DNA from: Pseudoscleropodium purum
Lineage: Eukaryota > Streptophyta > Bryopsida > Hypnales > Brachytheciaceae
Direction of reading: 5' to 3'
NCBI GenBank assembly: GCA_963969395.1
Contig: OZ017799.1
Location: 9,426,501 to 9,490,500, forward strand
DNA length: 64,000 nucleotides
Part shown: piece after piece, positions 12,388 to 23,934 of the stretch
Position numbering within the stretch: position 1 is the stretch's first letter
Layout of the letters: each line of letters opens with the position of its first letter
Notes under the pieces: generated by a model
The model's input: the letters and a program-made list of their open reading frames with translations, nothing else
What the model was told of the DNA's origin: nothing
Databases searched by the model: none
Position numbers and translations under genes: made by a program

Positions 12388-12944
12388 AGCTATGTTTAGA
12401 ACTCTTCCTTTTTCACAGAGTGGGTTCCTGTTTTTGATCGTGAACTCCGTTCTTGGACCTGCTGCCCATTTCCCAGACGTGGCTGCATTTTATAGGCTAT
12501 TAAGTGGCACTTTTCAGTGCGCAGTGAACATAGTTGCAATTGAGCCCCCATGAAAAAAATTGGAATGGAGTATGATCAAAATTCAAATTGAACATGAAAG
12601 TAGACTTCATTCCACAGTTTCTTAATTATTTTTTTTGTCAAAATCTCTAAATCTCTGCCTTCAGTGCGGCCTCAGAGTTTCCCAAACGCCACATTTGGTG
12701 CCAGGGTTAATGAGGTAAGGGAACGAGGGCATGCACTAGTGGTGCGGAGGGCCTCAAGAAATCCCAGACGCGGCCCCTGATGCCAGCAACACCAGTAACG
12801 TAAGAACTCCAGAATATCATTTCTGTCTTCTGTGCACTACTTTCGATCCCTCATGTACCAAGGATTCATGACCGAACATCAGTGTGCACAATTAGAGGTG
12901 AACACATAAGTGCTCATGTCCAAAACAAAACAAGGATTCAACCA

Positions 12945-13475
12945 AGTCCAATGATAACTAGACAACCAAAAAATATATAATTACCCTCCAATGTCTTGTA
13001 ACTTCACAATGAGATACGTGTACAAAAAGGATATTCCATAGTCTTTCAGGAAAACAGGAATATTGAGTTCGAAGTTGAAGCTTCCATGAATCAACCGACG
13101 TTGATCAACATGAGAAACCGCTAATATATGACCTCAGCCATGCTACCGTCACACGGTACAAGTGCTGGAGCTTAAGTCTTGTCCGACAATACCAGCCTCG
13201 GCAGCAATCAGTGATAACTAAAGTACCGTAAAATAGTCTTCAATGTCTATACAGTAACTTCACTGAGAATACAAAAAGGATATTCCATAGTCTTTCAGCA
13301 AAAACAGGAACTAGTCGTACGTACGTAGTCCAAACTTCCAGAATCAACTGACGTTGATTAACTTTAGAAACCGCTGTAAAAACAACTGGGGCACAGCACT
13401 GCCCCCGATCAGACAGCACAAGTGCTGGAGCTTAAGCCTTGCACTACAACACCAGCTTCAGCAGCAATCCGACAC
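12945..13475. repeat. Tandem duplication covering the 3' end of the RWP-RK gene
   Basis: Two units of about 250-260 bp follow each other. Both contain ACAAAAAGGATATTCCATAG (13022 and 13271), a 'gaatcaac.gacgttgat' block, and ACAAGTGCTGGAGCTTAAG (13158 and 13418). The second unit carries the real last codons of the RWP-RK reading frame; the first is a diverged downstream copy of that coding tail and 3' UTR. Confidence 0.75.
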
Positions 13476-16400
13476 TCCCTTTTTGGTCGCTTAGGACTTC
13501 GTTCAGCAATCGTGGTACCCTCCACAAACACCACTTCTTGCTCCTTCTCACCGCTCGTTGTCTTGTGGTGTCCATTCTCCGCCAACAGAGCAGTCTCTGG
13601 AGCTTCATTTCCCTTCACATGAATGTCATGAACCTCAGGCAACAACCCCTCAATATCACAATCCTCCATCACAGTGTCTCGAGGACGGTCCTTGCCCAAG
13701 GTTGGAGTTGGCTGGGGTGGAGTGACCACGGGGTCCTCCTTGGAAGGGGCGATTTGCTTTCGAGGTCCCCTGCGTTGCTGATTCTCTTTGGCCACTCTTC
13801 TGTATTTGCGAGTGGTTGGCGGTGCCAGTCCGGAGGCTCGTTTGGTGGGGTTGCCGGTGTCGAGGGTGATCATGTCGTGGCGACCTGCGCTGTGGTATTT
13901 GGAGCGCCAGCCGCGGGAGTAGAGACGCTTGTATAAATCCGCAGTTCTCACAGCTGGAGAATGCTGCACAACCAAGGAAAGACCCAGTTGAAGCAGTAAT
14001 CCCGTCGTCAACGTACAGAAGAAAAGAACGTGAATTTCGTGAAATTCGCGGAAGTTCACGGCTTTGGAACTTTCACCCATGCCGGCGTCTTCACACGTAA
14101 ATCTGTAACAGTCCTAAATTTGGAAGCTTTTGTAGTTAAAGGTCACAATTCTGGGGCTCGAAATCTTGCCATTATAATGAAACTGACGTTTAAGGAAGCA
14201 AGGTGAAGTGGTCATCAACATTCAGTAAGTAAAGTAAAGTAAGGAATAATGGTTTATTGATTACCGAGGCGGCCAACAGTAAAAGAAATCAAATTAAGCA
14301 CAGTTAATTGATTAGATTGCCAAAAATGGTGATAAAAAAATGAGCACAAATCTCTAGAAACTAGGACGGGTACACATTTATGTTTCTGGCGGCGTGTCCT
14401 GAGGTGGCTTGGAACTCCGCCAAATTAACGAAATTATCGCTTAAGTAAGGCAATTATCATTATAAGGAGGAAACGTTAGCATTGTTAATTGAACATGAAG
14501 GTGCACGAAATTTGGTGTTGGTAACTTAATGAAATCCTTGGGTCATCAAGCATTACCAATACAGTAAGAGGTGTGTGTTCGTGTGTAAATATATTACCAT
14601 TTTCTGTGTTACCTGCGCAGGAGTACCGTGGACTAGCTGGTCCATCTCCTGCTGCAGCTTGCAGACTTCGGACCGCATGTAGGCTTCGTTCAACTCCTCC
14701 AAGCCAGCCCCCTGGCCTACGGCAATTGTGTGTTCGAGCCCGTGAATAGTGCTCTCCAAGCTCCTGACCTGAATACAAATTAGGACAAAAAGAAATATTG
14801 TTTGAGCAAGCCTCGAGTTCAACATTGTTTTTCAAAGAGCATCAATTTCATTAAATTAGAGAAATTTCATGCATGACAGTGCCTTTTTCTAAAGGAAGGC
14901 ACCCTGAAACATAAATCTGTACTAATCCTAGTTTTTAGAGCTTTGCGCATCTAAATGTCACAATTTTTGGATCTCTGAATAGTGCCAATACAACGAAAGT
15001 TACGTACAAAACCAGTACTTTTTAAGCAACAGACGCTCCCGATCAGTGCGTATGAGCAAGTGTCGTGTACTGAGGTTGTCAAAGTACAAGTATTTTAAAA
15101 GCAGGATACGAACCAAGGCCCTAGCTCAGTGTATATGAGCAAGTCTCGTGTATAGTATAACAAATTAAAGCCATACTCAGTACATGCGTGGAAATCATGG
15201 ACACCCTGGCTGACCGCAACAGGACATGATTTCCTCTATTTATTGCCACAGCATAGTATTACAAAGGCCCTGAGTCTGACGTTCATTAAACAATTCAACC
15301 ATGAACAAACATTAAACGTGTACAAACAGATGAAAGAACACGCAAATGCGTGCAACTTGATTGAATTTTAAAAACTAGAAGCTACCTTACGTCCAGGCCA
15401 TCGTTTAAGCCCGAATTTTCGGCAAGCTTTCTTCAGCGTTGTCTGCGAGACTCCCAGCTTCTTCGCAGCATTGACAACACTCAGATGGAAGTACGCAGAC
15501 AAATCCGACATCCTTAAGTGATGCGTTCCAACTCCCTGCAGCCGCTAAATTGGTAAAACAATAACACCAGCATAGAAATCAATACAATAACACAACATTC
15601 ACAACATTCACGACACTCAGTCAACTTAATTAACTACAGACCATAACAGCAAGTGCGGACATTATATATTCCAAAGCCAGACATAGACTATATAGTGAAC
15701 CTCACCGTCTTGCTGCGTCGGTTCACCAGAAACACGAGCTCCGAACCTCCATCGGGCAGCTCGTTATCCACTCCTTCGCCATCTCCACTTTGCGGCGCCA
15801 AGGAGTTGTGCACATTCGCCGACGAATACGACGACGACGAAGACTTCTCCTTAGAGTTTCCATGACTGGTCGTGCCACTCAGCGAACGCTTCGCATTATT
15901 CGCACCATCAGGATGGTTGGGAGAACCAAGATTATTCTCTTGCACGCCGGGGTCAGGACAATTCTCCTTCTCAGCTTGGAGGTTGCAAGCTGGGGAAGCG
16001 TTCGAGACGGGATTCACGACAGGATTCGCGATGGGATTCGTGACTTTGGGCGCCTTGTGATCGCCACACGACGCAGGAGTGGGGAGCGCGGCGCCGGGAG
16101 TTGAAAACGCTCGCAATTGCGATGCCAGGAACTGCGCCAGGAGCGCGATGTTGGTGGTGGCGCCTTGCGGACACTGGATATTCTGGTTTGGCAGCATTGG
16201 CAACCGGCTCAGCAACGCGGATGCGAAGGACTGGAAACCTGCAGTCGGCGCAGGCGTCGCAGGGGAACGAGTATTGCTGGATGCACTCACTCCTGTGGCG
16301 CCGGGGACGCTGGGGACGCCGGGGCCTGGCATGCGGTGAGAGGAGCTTCGCACTAGCATGTTGGCGAGCTCGGCTGGCGATGGCGTTGGATTGCAGAACT

Positions 16401-17701
16401 GCTGCTGCACCGCGCTGGGACCGCTGGCTGGTTTGCCTGCCACACCCATGTTGAGTTTGCCATTGGGTCTCGGTAACGGTGGGAGATTGGCACCCACGCC
16501 TGCTACGTAATCCGGATGGAAGGAGCATGCTCTTTCCACGGGTTGGAATAGAAGGGACGGAGACTCAGGAGGTAAATGGATTTTCGTCGCTCTTGGGTCG
16601 GTCCTTAGAGAGGACCTGCAAGGAGGTTTGTAATCGGGGAACGGAAACTTCGGCGCCGAATTTGGGGCGAGGTCGGGGGAGCTGCTGGGAGCAGCGACGC
16701 TGACGTTGCAGTTGCTGGCTATGGCATTGGTGAGTTGCGGGGTGGACTTGGAGTCTGGGCGTTGCGTAGGGGTGCAATTGCTGGGCATTGGTGGTGGGGG
16801 CGTTGGTTGGGTGGAGTTCACGATGGCGAGAAGTTGCTTATCGCCCATGCAGATGATCACGTCGCCGAGCGTGGCGTCCACATCCAGATCCTCGGGCTCG
16901 GAGCCATCGCTGTACGCGAGCTGCAAGCGCTGGATGCTGTCGTCGTTGTCGATGAACGCCAGACGCCGCGCGTTGCGCTGCCACACAGGAAACTGAACGT
17001 CAGCGGGCAACACTCACAACGACATTAGACTCTAAATAATATATCGAGCACAGTTCCATGTCAACTCGCTCTATTCTGCAACCGCAACGCGAAAGACTCG
17101 TCACCGGTCATCCTGATATCAAGCCCAAATAATTTCCAGTGCCCTTTCGGAAGCCCCTCATCAAAAATCCACCAAAATGTCAGCATGTAGCCCCCAATGT
17201 ACCGATCTCCAGCAACATTTCTCGAATGCTTCCAAAACAACCGAAATGACAAACACATACATCAACCATTCTTAACCAATTTCATCACCTACTTGGGCTG
17301 TCACCGTAATTACGCACTACATTGATCAAGCTTCACTAACGATCAGCATTCTCTCACAGACGGGTACATACACAACTTCACATGTAAGCGCATACAGCAC
17401 ATCATGCAATTGGTAACAACTGCCTTGCAATACTAACCTCAATGGCAGCAGCAAACTCCTCCAGCGTCTCGTTGACATGACGCGCCGAGCTCCACTGGCG
17501 ACCCCTCACAGACACCGTAAACTTCACTTTCTCCGCAACTAAACGTCCCCCACCTCCCTTTCCGGCGTTACCGTTTCCGCTACCCCCATTTGCAGCAACA
17601 ACAGGCGCTGTCGCAGGAGGATGCAACCCCCCAGAAGTTGCAGTTGCATTTCCATTCCCATTTCCATGAACACTTACGCTTCCGTCTCTCTCGCCTCCCA
17701 T
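13409..17701 (-). CDS. RWP-RK domain transcription factor
   Basis: This is a DNA-binding regulator of the plant RWP-RK class (RKD/NLP relatives; nitrogen response or germ-cell programmes in known members). Exons: 17701-17438, 16992-15706, 15544-15386, 14768-14613 and 13963-13409; all junctions are phase 0, giving 806 residues. The RWP-RK domain fills exon 3 (about 518-570): SAYFHLSVVNAAKKLGVS, TTLKKACRKFGLK and the signature RWPGRK. Exon 4 (571-622) continues it and forms a leucine-rich likely coiled coil. Residues 1-40 are Gly/Asn/Ala-rich. About 55-145 form a compact domain I do not recognise, and about 150-500 are Pro/Ser/Ala-rich. The tail has basic SPKRPKRE-like segments suggesting a nuclear signal. 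ATG 17699-17701 is the first in-frame ATG after a stop-free but ATG-less leader. The exon 2 acceptor could instead lie 12 bases further in. I see no GAF-like or clear PB1 domain, so it is not a standard NLP. Confidence 0.85.
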
Positions 17702-17913
17702 GGCTCCACACTCACACCACCAGCTACAAACCCACAAAACCTCTTGGATCCAATTACTCCCGACCGATGGCTGATCTCACAGAAGGGAAACCATGTACAA
17801 TCGGTGGCAACAAAACAGTTGACGTCCCGCTGCAGAATTCAATGAGCCTTGAAACTGTAGAACTTCTGCGTAAAATTGCTCGGCGCAAGTGTGGAACGTT
17901 TCAGAGACTCTCA

Positions 17914-17919
17914 TTTATA
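17914..17919 (-). promoter_or_regulatory. Probable TATA box of the RWP-RK gene
   Basis: On the minus strand AGTATAAATGAG lies about 210 bases upstream of the start codon, which would place transcription start near 17885. Between it and the ATG the sequence looks like a leader. The GC-rich 134-codon open frame at 17911-18315 then lies in the promoter and is not part of the protein. Confidence 0.5.
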
Positions 17920-18204
17920 CTTGGCGTGCTTCAGCCATTGCTCCGATCGGAGCTCCCCCTGCCTTTTAGGTAGTTGGCTCTTCACGCTCGCGCTGCCCGA
18001 GCCATTGTGGGCTTTTTGCCCTGGGTACATGGGACGGTGGAAATTGCTTGATTTGGGTGTGGAATGTAGGTGCGCTGGAGATGTGGGGAATAGAGGGGCG
18101 ACGCTGGGCCTGTGTAACCGCATTCTGGGGAGGTTCCACGGTTCGTCTTCCCAAACGGGGTGGGCTGATGGAGATGTGGCCGTCGGGGGTGGACGTTGCA
18201 AGTC

Positions 18205-18470
18205 TCTAATCACTTCACTTTCGTATTGAATCATTGGCTGCGTTACTCCAATTGAATTGAATGGGACTGCGATGATTGGACTAACGCAATTGATCATCAG
18301 CAACCCAAAAAGCATGCATCAATCGAAACTTCAATCTGTCCACCGTCTAATCACTTCAATTTTGTAATAGATCATTGATTTATTTCAATTCTGTACAGTC
18401 ACAAATTGTTTCTAATCACTTCAGTTTCATAACAGATCATTCTTTCAATTCTGTACAATCACAAATTGTT
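18205..18470. repeat. Short direct repeats upstream of the NCS1 pseudogene
   Basis: The segment 'tctaatcacttca(a/c/g)ttt' occurs near 18205, 18350 and 18411, the latter two each followed by 'acagatcatt' or 'atagatcatt' and 'ttcaattctgtaca'. It seems to be local duplication of sequence also present once in NCS1 intron 1 near 9860. Confidence 0.55.
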
Positions 18471-19258
18471 GTGTGTAAGGTGCTTCCCAATTGTAGTGTA
18501 TGGACCCCAAATACGCCTCAATTTGGGTAAAGGAAACTCAAAAGCATTCAATAACAATGACAGCTTAACAGAGCTTAACAGCTCAAGAGCAAACCCTAGA
18601 CCCGGGAAGACTCCTCTACAAGCAAAACTTCAAAAATCCATAACTTGTTCATATGGTATCCAATTCCTACACTTTTGAGTCCATTGCAACCCTCTCAAAT
18701 GGCTTGCAAGATTCTCACAAAAAATCATCAACAAAAAAATGGATCCCCACCTTATTTTGAGCACCTAGAACACCAAGAAATACACAAATTCCTCCACACT
18801 AAGAGCATTCCCACTAGGTGAGTTTTGTACCCTCTAAAAGTTTAGGGTCAAGACCTTAGATGGGGATGGGGATATAGAAACTTGCAGCGACTAGTTCCAA
18901 CCCAAAATCTCTATCCCTAAATTATACAAATATCTCTAAAATTTGGGCCCAATTTTCTATAGTAGACCTTACGTAGAGAACTTGCACGGTCACATCTATA
19001 TAAAGTCAAGATAAATTGGTTTGAGACATCTTTCACAATACAAGTTTAGGAATAGTAAACACCCTAGTGGAGATGCTATAATTTCCAATCTCGGCACCCC
19101 AAGTCCCTCCATTCTCCCTTGTAGAATGGCATTCACCAATTGAAACACCACCTACCCTCCAATTCACGACTAAATTCCAAACCATCCACACACCACAAGC
19201 ACACATTTCACCCATCAAATTCTAAAGCTCACTCTTGCTAATACAGAACACTATACTC
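18433..19258 (-). pseudogene. Decayed partial copy of NCS1 exon 1 and intron 1
   Basis: The plus-strand sequence follows the live gene at 9850-10390 closely, for example 'cttcccaattgtagtgtat', 'cccaaatacgcc', 'tccaattcctacac' and 'atcatcaacaaaaaa'. It covers the end of intron 1 and the 3' half of exon 1. Most differences are C-to-T or G-to-A changes, as in methylated decaying DNA. The codons for conserved Gln164 and Trp166 of the transporter have become TAG and TGA. A MITE splits it at 18803-19078, and a short deletion lies near 19200. It is not functional. The copy lies on the far side of the RWP-RK gene from its parent. Confidence 0.85.
18803..19078. mobile_element. PIF/Harbinger-like MITE, 276 bp
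   Basis: The left end GAGCATTCCCACTAG and the reverse complement of the right end TAGCATCTCCACTAG are inverted repeats. TAA flanks both ends (18800-18802 and 19079-19081). A three-base TWA duplication and GAGCATCTCC-type termini are typical of plant PIF/Harbinger MITEs. The empty site is known from the parental NCS1 sequence at about 10190, which is continuous there, so both boundaries are well fixed. Confidence 0.85.
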
Positions 19259-19604
19259 AATCCAACTGGAACTCTAAGTCCCACCAATTTGGGGCGTAAA
19301 ATATTCAAAGATTTAGGTGGATGCATGTCATTGGATTGAAATGGGTTTTTTTTTTCAACAATTCCACTCAAAACTCACGTCAAAGGAACCAGTAAAGTGG
19401 GTTTCATACTAACATGAAAACACCCAATTAAAACTATTATATAAGCAATTTAGCATAGTTGGAGGCACCTATTTCAAGAAAAAATATTTTCATGGTATTA
19501 GTAATTGAAAATCATGAATTTTTAAGAAAAAAATTAAAAAAATTTTGGATAAGACAAATTTAAGTATTATGAATTTTCAAATTGGAAGGTTTCTAGGATA
19601 CAAA

Positions 19605-19872
19605 AATTGTCACATAGCCTAGTCATGTAATCAAATTATCACACAACTTGGTCATATAACCCAAACTATCACATACTTTAGTCATATAATTGAACTATCC
19701 CCTAACCTTATCATATAATCCAGATTGTCACATAGCTTAGTGATATAACTCAAATTGTCTTTCAACCTAATCATGTAACCAAAATGTTCCACAATCTAGT
19801 CGAGTATCCAAACTATTGTACAACCTAGTCATGAAAGCAAAATTGTCATCCAACCTAATCATGTATTTGAAA
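19605..19872. repeat. Minisatellite, about 8 units of about 32 bp
   Basis: The recurring pattern is TGTCACA(T/C)A(A/G)CCTAGTCAT followed by (A/G)TAA(C/T)CAAA. Units start near 19608, 19638, 19668, 19699, 19728, 19760, 19790 and 19822. The units have diverged by point changes. No CRISPR-like unique spacers or coding frame are seen. Confidence 0.75.
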
Positions 19873-20566
19873 TCTAGAAAATTAGCATTTTATTGAAAAT
19901 CAGCTAATTGCAAATAAGCATAGCAACAATTTAATAGTATTTGGAGAGACACTTTCATTAGAAGTCCATGAATAATTTGTGGTGTTTTCACCTTATGTTT
20001 TATTCACTCTTCTTCATTTGGTTACAACTTTGATTAAGAAAGGCTCCAATAACTTAGAATAATAGGGCTTTGAAATTGAATGCTCCACTAAATTTTCTGG
20101 TTGCAACTAATCTAATGCAATACATTTCAAAGTTGGATGAATCCATTACCTATTTCAAACCTCTTTATGTTTCATTCAATACCTTAAATATTTGAATTGA
20201 TTTTTCTTAAATGAGCTCAAAAGGGTGCAATTGGTCTCAATTGGTAGGATGTATTTCATCGATTATTCATTATACTTACGTATCAATTAGAGGTCAAAGT
20301 AAAAATACATGATGAGTCTTTGAATTGAATTTAACTCCTAAGGGATTAATTCTTCATTGGAATATAATCAAACATCATATTTACACTAAATTTAGCCTTT
20401 TAAATTGTATTTAAATATCAAAATCATATTCTTATACATGTTATACTAATGTGTATATCACTATAAAAAAATTCACTTTATTTTCTAAGAAACTATCATT
20501 GTCATTGTCATCATTTTTGTCACTAAAAATGAAAATAAATTAGTAAATATACCAAAACGAGTCCAA
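19873..20566. other. AT-rich intergenic DNA
   Basis: No gene or clear element seen. Confidence 0.55.
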
Positions 20567-20570
20567 TTAA

Positions 20571-21773
20571 CCCCTAGAGGACCAAACTATGTTTTTTGGC
20601 AATATAGAAATTTTGGGCACGTGCATGTGATTAGAGATTTCCATGTTTCTGGCCCTAATTTTGATAGAAGGTGTGGACAAGGATTATCTTTCATATACAC
20701 TAAATTTTAGGACAATTGGAAATACAAGTCAAAAGTTATAACCTAATATGTAGTTTGTTTCTCAACTTGGGCAATCCAAGCAGATCTGAAAAAATCATTA
20801 TTTTCAAAAATTCAAATTTGAAATTGGTTTTCTAAATTTATATATACATTATAAGCTTTGAATCATTCCATTTTGATCAATGAGTCAAAAGTTATGAGGT
20901 ATTTTAGTTTGAAGGTAGTTTTGGATTCTCTACCCCAAAATAAACTTTCATGGTTGTCATAGTGGACAGACGTCCGGTTCGCCCGTCCGTTAGAGGTCCC
21001 GCTCGTCCAATATAGTCAACACATAGTTGACTTTTTGATAACGGAAAAATAGGCCACGTGGATGCCATGTGGATTAACGAACATGTTGGGCACAAACGAG
21101 ATTCTTTTTTGGAATGAAAGTTACAAAATTAAAGCTGTCCGGACCGTCCATCCGGTCCGGTTTGCTTGTCCGTCCGTCCCGTCCGATGACCCTAACTCGC
21201 CCGTTAGGACAACTATATAAACTTTAAAGTCTTTTATTAAATTCAAGTTTCAATATTTTTGGAAAAAAATAAAAATATTAGGTGAAGATTATTTATTACA
21301 ACATTACAACCATTGAGATTGTCATTTTTCAATTCCATAAATAAATTGTTAATAATTTAGTATTTTGAACCATTTTCTACATCTTTCTACTTACTATTTT
21401 TTTCCTATATGTTGTACAATTTCAAATGATCTAAAATTTTTTAAGCATGTAGCCATCATGCCTTAAAGAATGAATCCAAAGAATTGCAATCATTTTGAAC
21501 ATTTTTTCATATAAATGTGAACTTGTGAAGTTCAACTGTTCGATTTTTTGTAGGGACAAAAAAATGATTTTTGTCACTTCAAATGCTAATATCTTGTAGT
21601 CTATACGGTGGAAAATTTTGAAATTTTTACCACATCTTTTAAAACTAGTGTACTACAAGATCCTATAGTTATATGTGTCCCAAAATGGGTTTTTTTCTAA
21701 ATTTTGAAACTTGTATAAGAAATGGCAATTTTTGAGTGTTATTGGCGAAAACATAGTCAAAGAACTTTAGGGG
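20571..21773 (+). mobile_element. TTAA-flanked element, family A, complete with nested hAT-like insertion
   Basis: Bounded by TTAA at 20567-20570 and 21774-21777. The left terminus CCCCTAGAGGACCAAACTAT is an inverted match to the right terminus (reverse complement CCCCTAAAG..TGACTATG). Total length is 1203 bp. Subtracting the nested 269-bp insertion and its 8-bp duplication leaves 926 bp, close to the 913 and 937 bp of the other full copies. No coding frame. Confidence 0.8.
20949..21217. mobile_element. hAT-like MITE, 269 bp, nested in the family A element
   Basis: An exact 8-bp duplication TAAACTTT flanks it (20941-20948 and 21218-21225), and the sibling copy near 60492 shows the unbroken site. 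The ends are imperfect inverted repeats: CATGGTTGTCATAGTGG at the left, TATAGTTGTCCTAACGG as the reverse complement of the right. An 8-bp duplication is diagnostic of the hAT superfamily. The insert is markedly more GC-rich than its host, with many CCGTCCG and GTCCGG motifs. Confidence 0.85.
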
Positions 21774-22295
21774 TTAATTTGAAATTATTTCAAGGTACAA
21801 GATATTAGATATTGATATTAGATAGTATGAAAATTTTTGAATTCATTATTTCATTTATTATAACCAGAAACCCATAAGCAATGACCTTCATTTCAAATTT
21901 CACTATCAACCTAAATTTATCCTATTACATAAATGATATATGAAACCTTGATATTTTTCGCTTGTGAAAAGATTTATCAATTTTTGTTGATGTTTGATAT
22001 TTATAAGTTTTGATGGAAAAATCAAACAATTGTAATTTTATAAATTAATTATATTAATTAATTTATATCAATTATAATATATATTAAATAGTTTTGAATT
22101 TTTTTATTATAAATGAAGGTTAGGATGAAAAACATAATTTGTAATTTAAATTTAAAAAACAACTTAAAAGAGAAAAAAATTGATAATAAGTACAGAATAT
22201 TGTCTAATCTTTGTAATTGCATTAGTTCTTTCAACTTTTTTTTCTAAAATTTTAAGATGGAATAGAACCAAAATTTGAGAGCTTCAATTTCTCAA

Positions 22296-22517
22296 CCTTG
22301 AAGTACTCCGATGTCCATATTCTAGACGATGAACAGAGTGCTTGCAAGCATTGTATAGTCTAGTAAACTTTTCATTCATCCAATCTAAAACTTGAATCTT
22401 GAAGAGAAAACCTTCTTTAATGACCAATTTCTTGAAATTCCAATAAATGATATTTTGTAAAAAGATATCAGCCAAAATGTGGAAAAAATCGAAAAAAGAT
22501 TGAGGTGTTAAAAGGGG
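22296..22517 (+). mobile_element. Small TTAA-flanked MITE, family B, 222 bp
   Basis: It aligns end to end with the 221-bp copy at 26059-26279. The right flank is TTAA (22518-22521); the left flank is TCAA, one base off. The right end is AAAAGGGG. It has more transition differences than the copy in the gene intron and is probably older or more methylated. Confidence 0.75.
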
Positions 22518-22857
22518 TTAATTTGAAACATATACCAAAAATGGATGCTTTGAAAGTTACAATCAAGGCTAACAATGACACATCTACTTTTAGGATGCAC
22601 AAACCTTTAGAGGTTAAAATAGATTTAAAATTTAAAGATTTGCAGAGAAGATTTTATCCTCTCAATAAAAATAACACTATATAGTGAAACTCGCCTGCCA
22701 CCCAAGTTTCCCATTAGTTCCCCTCTTCTTCTCTCAAAAAATTTGTGAGCCATTGATTTTTTTGAAAAAAAATGCTTACCCTCAAAATTGACATTGATTT
22801 CTCAAAAAATCACAAGATGTTGATCTTGTGAAATTTAATCTGAGCCGTTCAAATATA

Positions 22858-22992
22858 AAATACAAATATTGAATACGAATACAAATACGGGTATGGGTAC
22901 TGGATATGAGTACTAAATACTTGTACTGAATATGGATATTGAATACGGATATTGAATACAGGTACTGAATACGGGTACAATATTGGATACGA
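22858..22992. repeat. Degenerate short tandem repeat (GAATAC/GGTACT type)
   Basis: About 20 copies of a 6-7-base pattern such as gaatac, gggtac, ggatat and gagtact run without spacers. The sequence before it (ctgagccgttcaaat) suggests one repeat family with the array near 62000, which has the same style on the other strand. Confidence 0.6.
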
Positions 22993-23040
22993 GATCAATT
23001 GTCCCATATTGTTTGTCAAGAACTTTAATTCTGAAGATTA

Positions 23041-23153
23041 CAAGAGGGGGTGGGGGTGAGGGGGGGTGAGATAAAAAAATTTAAATCAAATTCTAAATGA
23101 TAGGTGGGGGTGGTAAAATAAAAAAATTTAAATAAAAATTGAGGGGGGGAGTG
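23041..23153 (+). repeat. G-rich low-complexity tracts, possible G-quadruplex
   Basis: Runs of five, five and seven G separated by one to three bases occur at 23045-23067. Further G-runs follow at 23103-23112 and 23143-23150. The duplicated segments around them ('aaaaaaatttaaat') suggest local duplication. Quadruplex formation is inference. Confidence 0.5.
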
Positions 23154-23934
23154 CATAGTGACACAAAGTGTCACTATACACCTTGAGTGCCTAATAACTA
23201 CACTCAAGTTGGACATGGCCCCCCAAAAAAGGTCAATTGGTTATTTAGGGGATAAGAATAACCTATAGGTCATAACAAAAATTGCACTTGGATGGAAAAG
23301 AGAAACATTCATTTGTCACAATGTCAAAAAACCTACAATTCATCTAATTCATGATAAAAGAAATTACTACTAATAATCCATTTAAATTTGATAAAAATCT
23401 TACTTGACTTAACCTTGGAACGTCTAGTCTCTTCTCTAAAATTGGCAATTTGGAGAAAATCATTATAAAGTGCTATTTGGAAGAATATTTTGAATTGATA
23501 TACAAAGGAAAGTTGTAGATTTTGAATTTTAGATTCTATCCGTACAATTAGACTCACCAATAGTATCACCAATATTTTTCTATAAATTTGGAAAGGAAAA
23601 TTTCAAAATTCCTTCAAAATTTGAGTACAAGCAAAATATTATCATTTTTTGAGCAAAACTTACTGGAATGGATTCAAAATGAGGTTCTCTTGACATGGTG
23701 ACTTTTTGAAATTTTTGTGCTCTTTACATCGAAGACCTCATTTTTGCTAATCTAGTTTTGAACTGTCAATGCAATTTGACCACTTGACATATTTCCGCAT
23801 TTGTAATTGTAGAAAAATTTGTATTCTAGTAACACCAAATCCAACCATCAGATAAGACAAGAACTTAATAAAGTATCACCAAAAATTAGGATGACTTTCA
23901 TCCAAACAGGAACGAGACAGAAACAAAAACTTCA

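Noticed and set aside
15790..17028. Several 60-117-codon plus-strand open frames with Arg/Ala-rich translations
   Set aside because: They are antisense shadows of the GC-rich second exon of the RWP-RK gene.
18230..18300. Short inverted repeat around TGCGTTA(C/G)TCCAAT
   Set aside because: The second copy is not in a stable pairing arrangement and the segment is too short to call an element.
17911..18315. 134-codon minus-strand open frame upstream of the RWP-RK gene
   Set aside because: It lies upstream of a good TATA box, has low-complexity Pro/Ser content, and no splice signal joins it to the gene.
19605..19872. CRISPR-like array
   Set aside because: The units are contiguous and diverged, without constant repeats and unique spacers, and the genome is eukaryotic.
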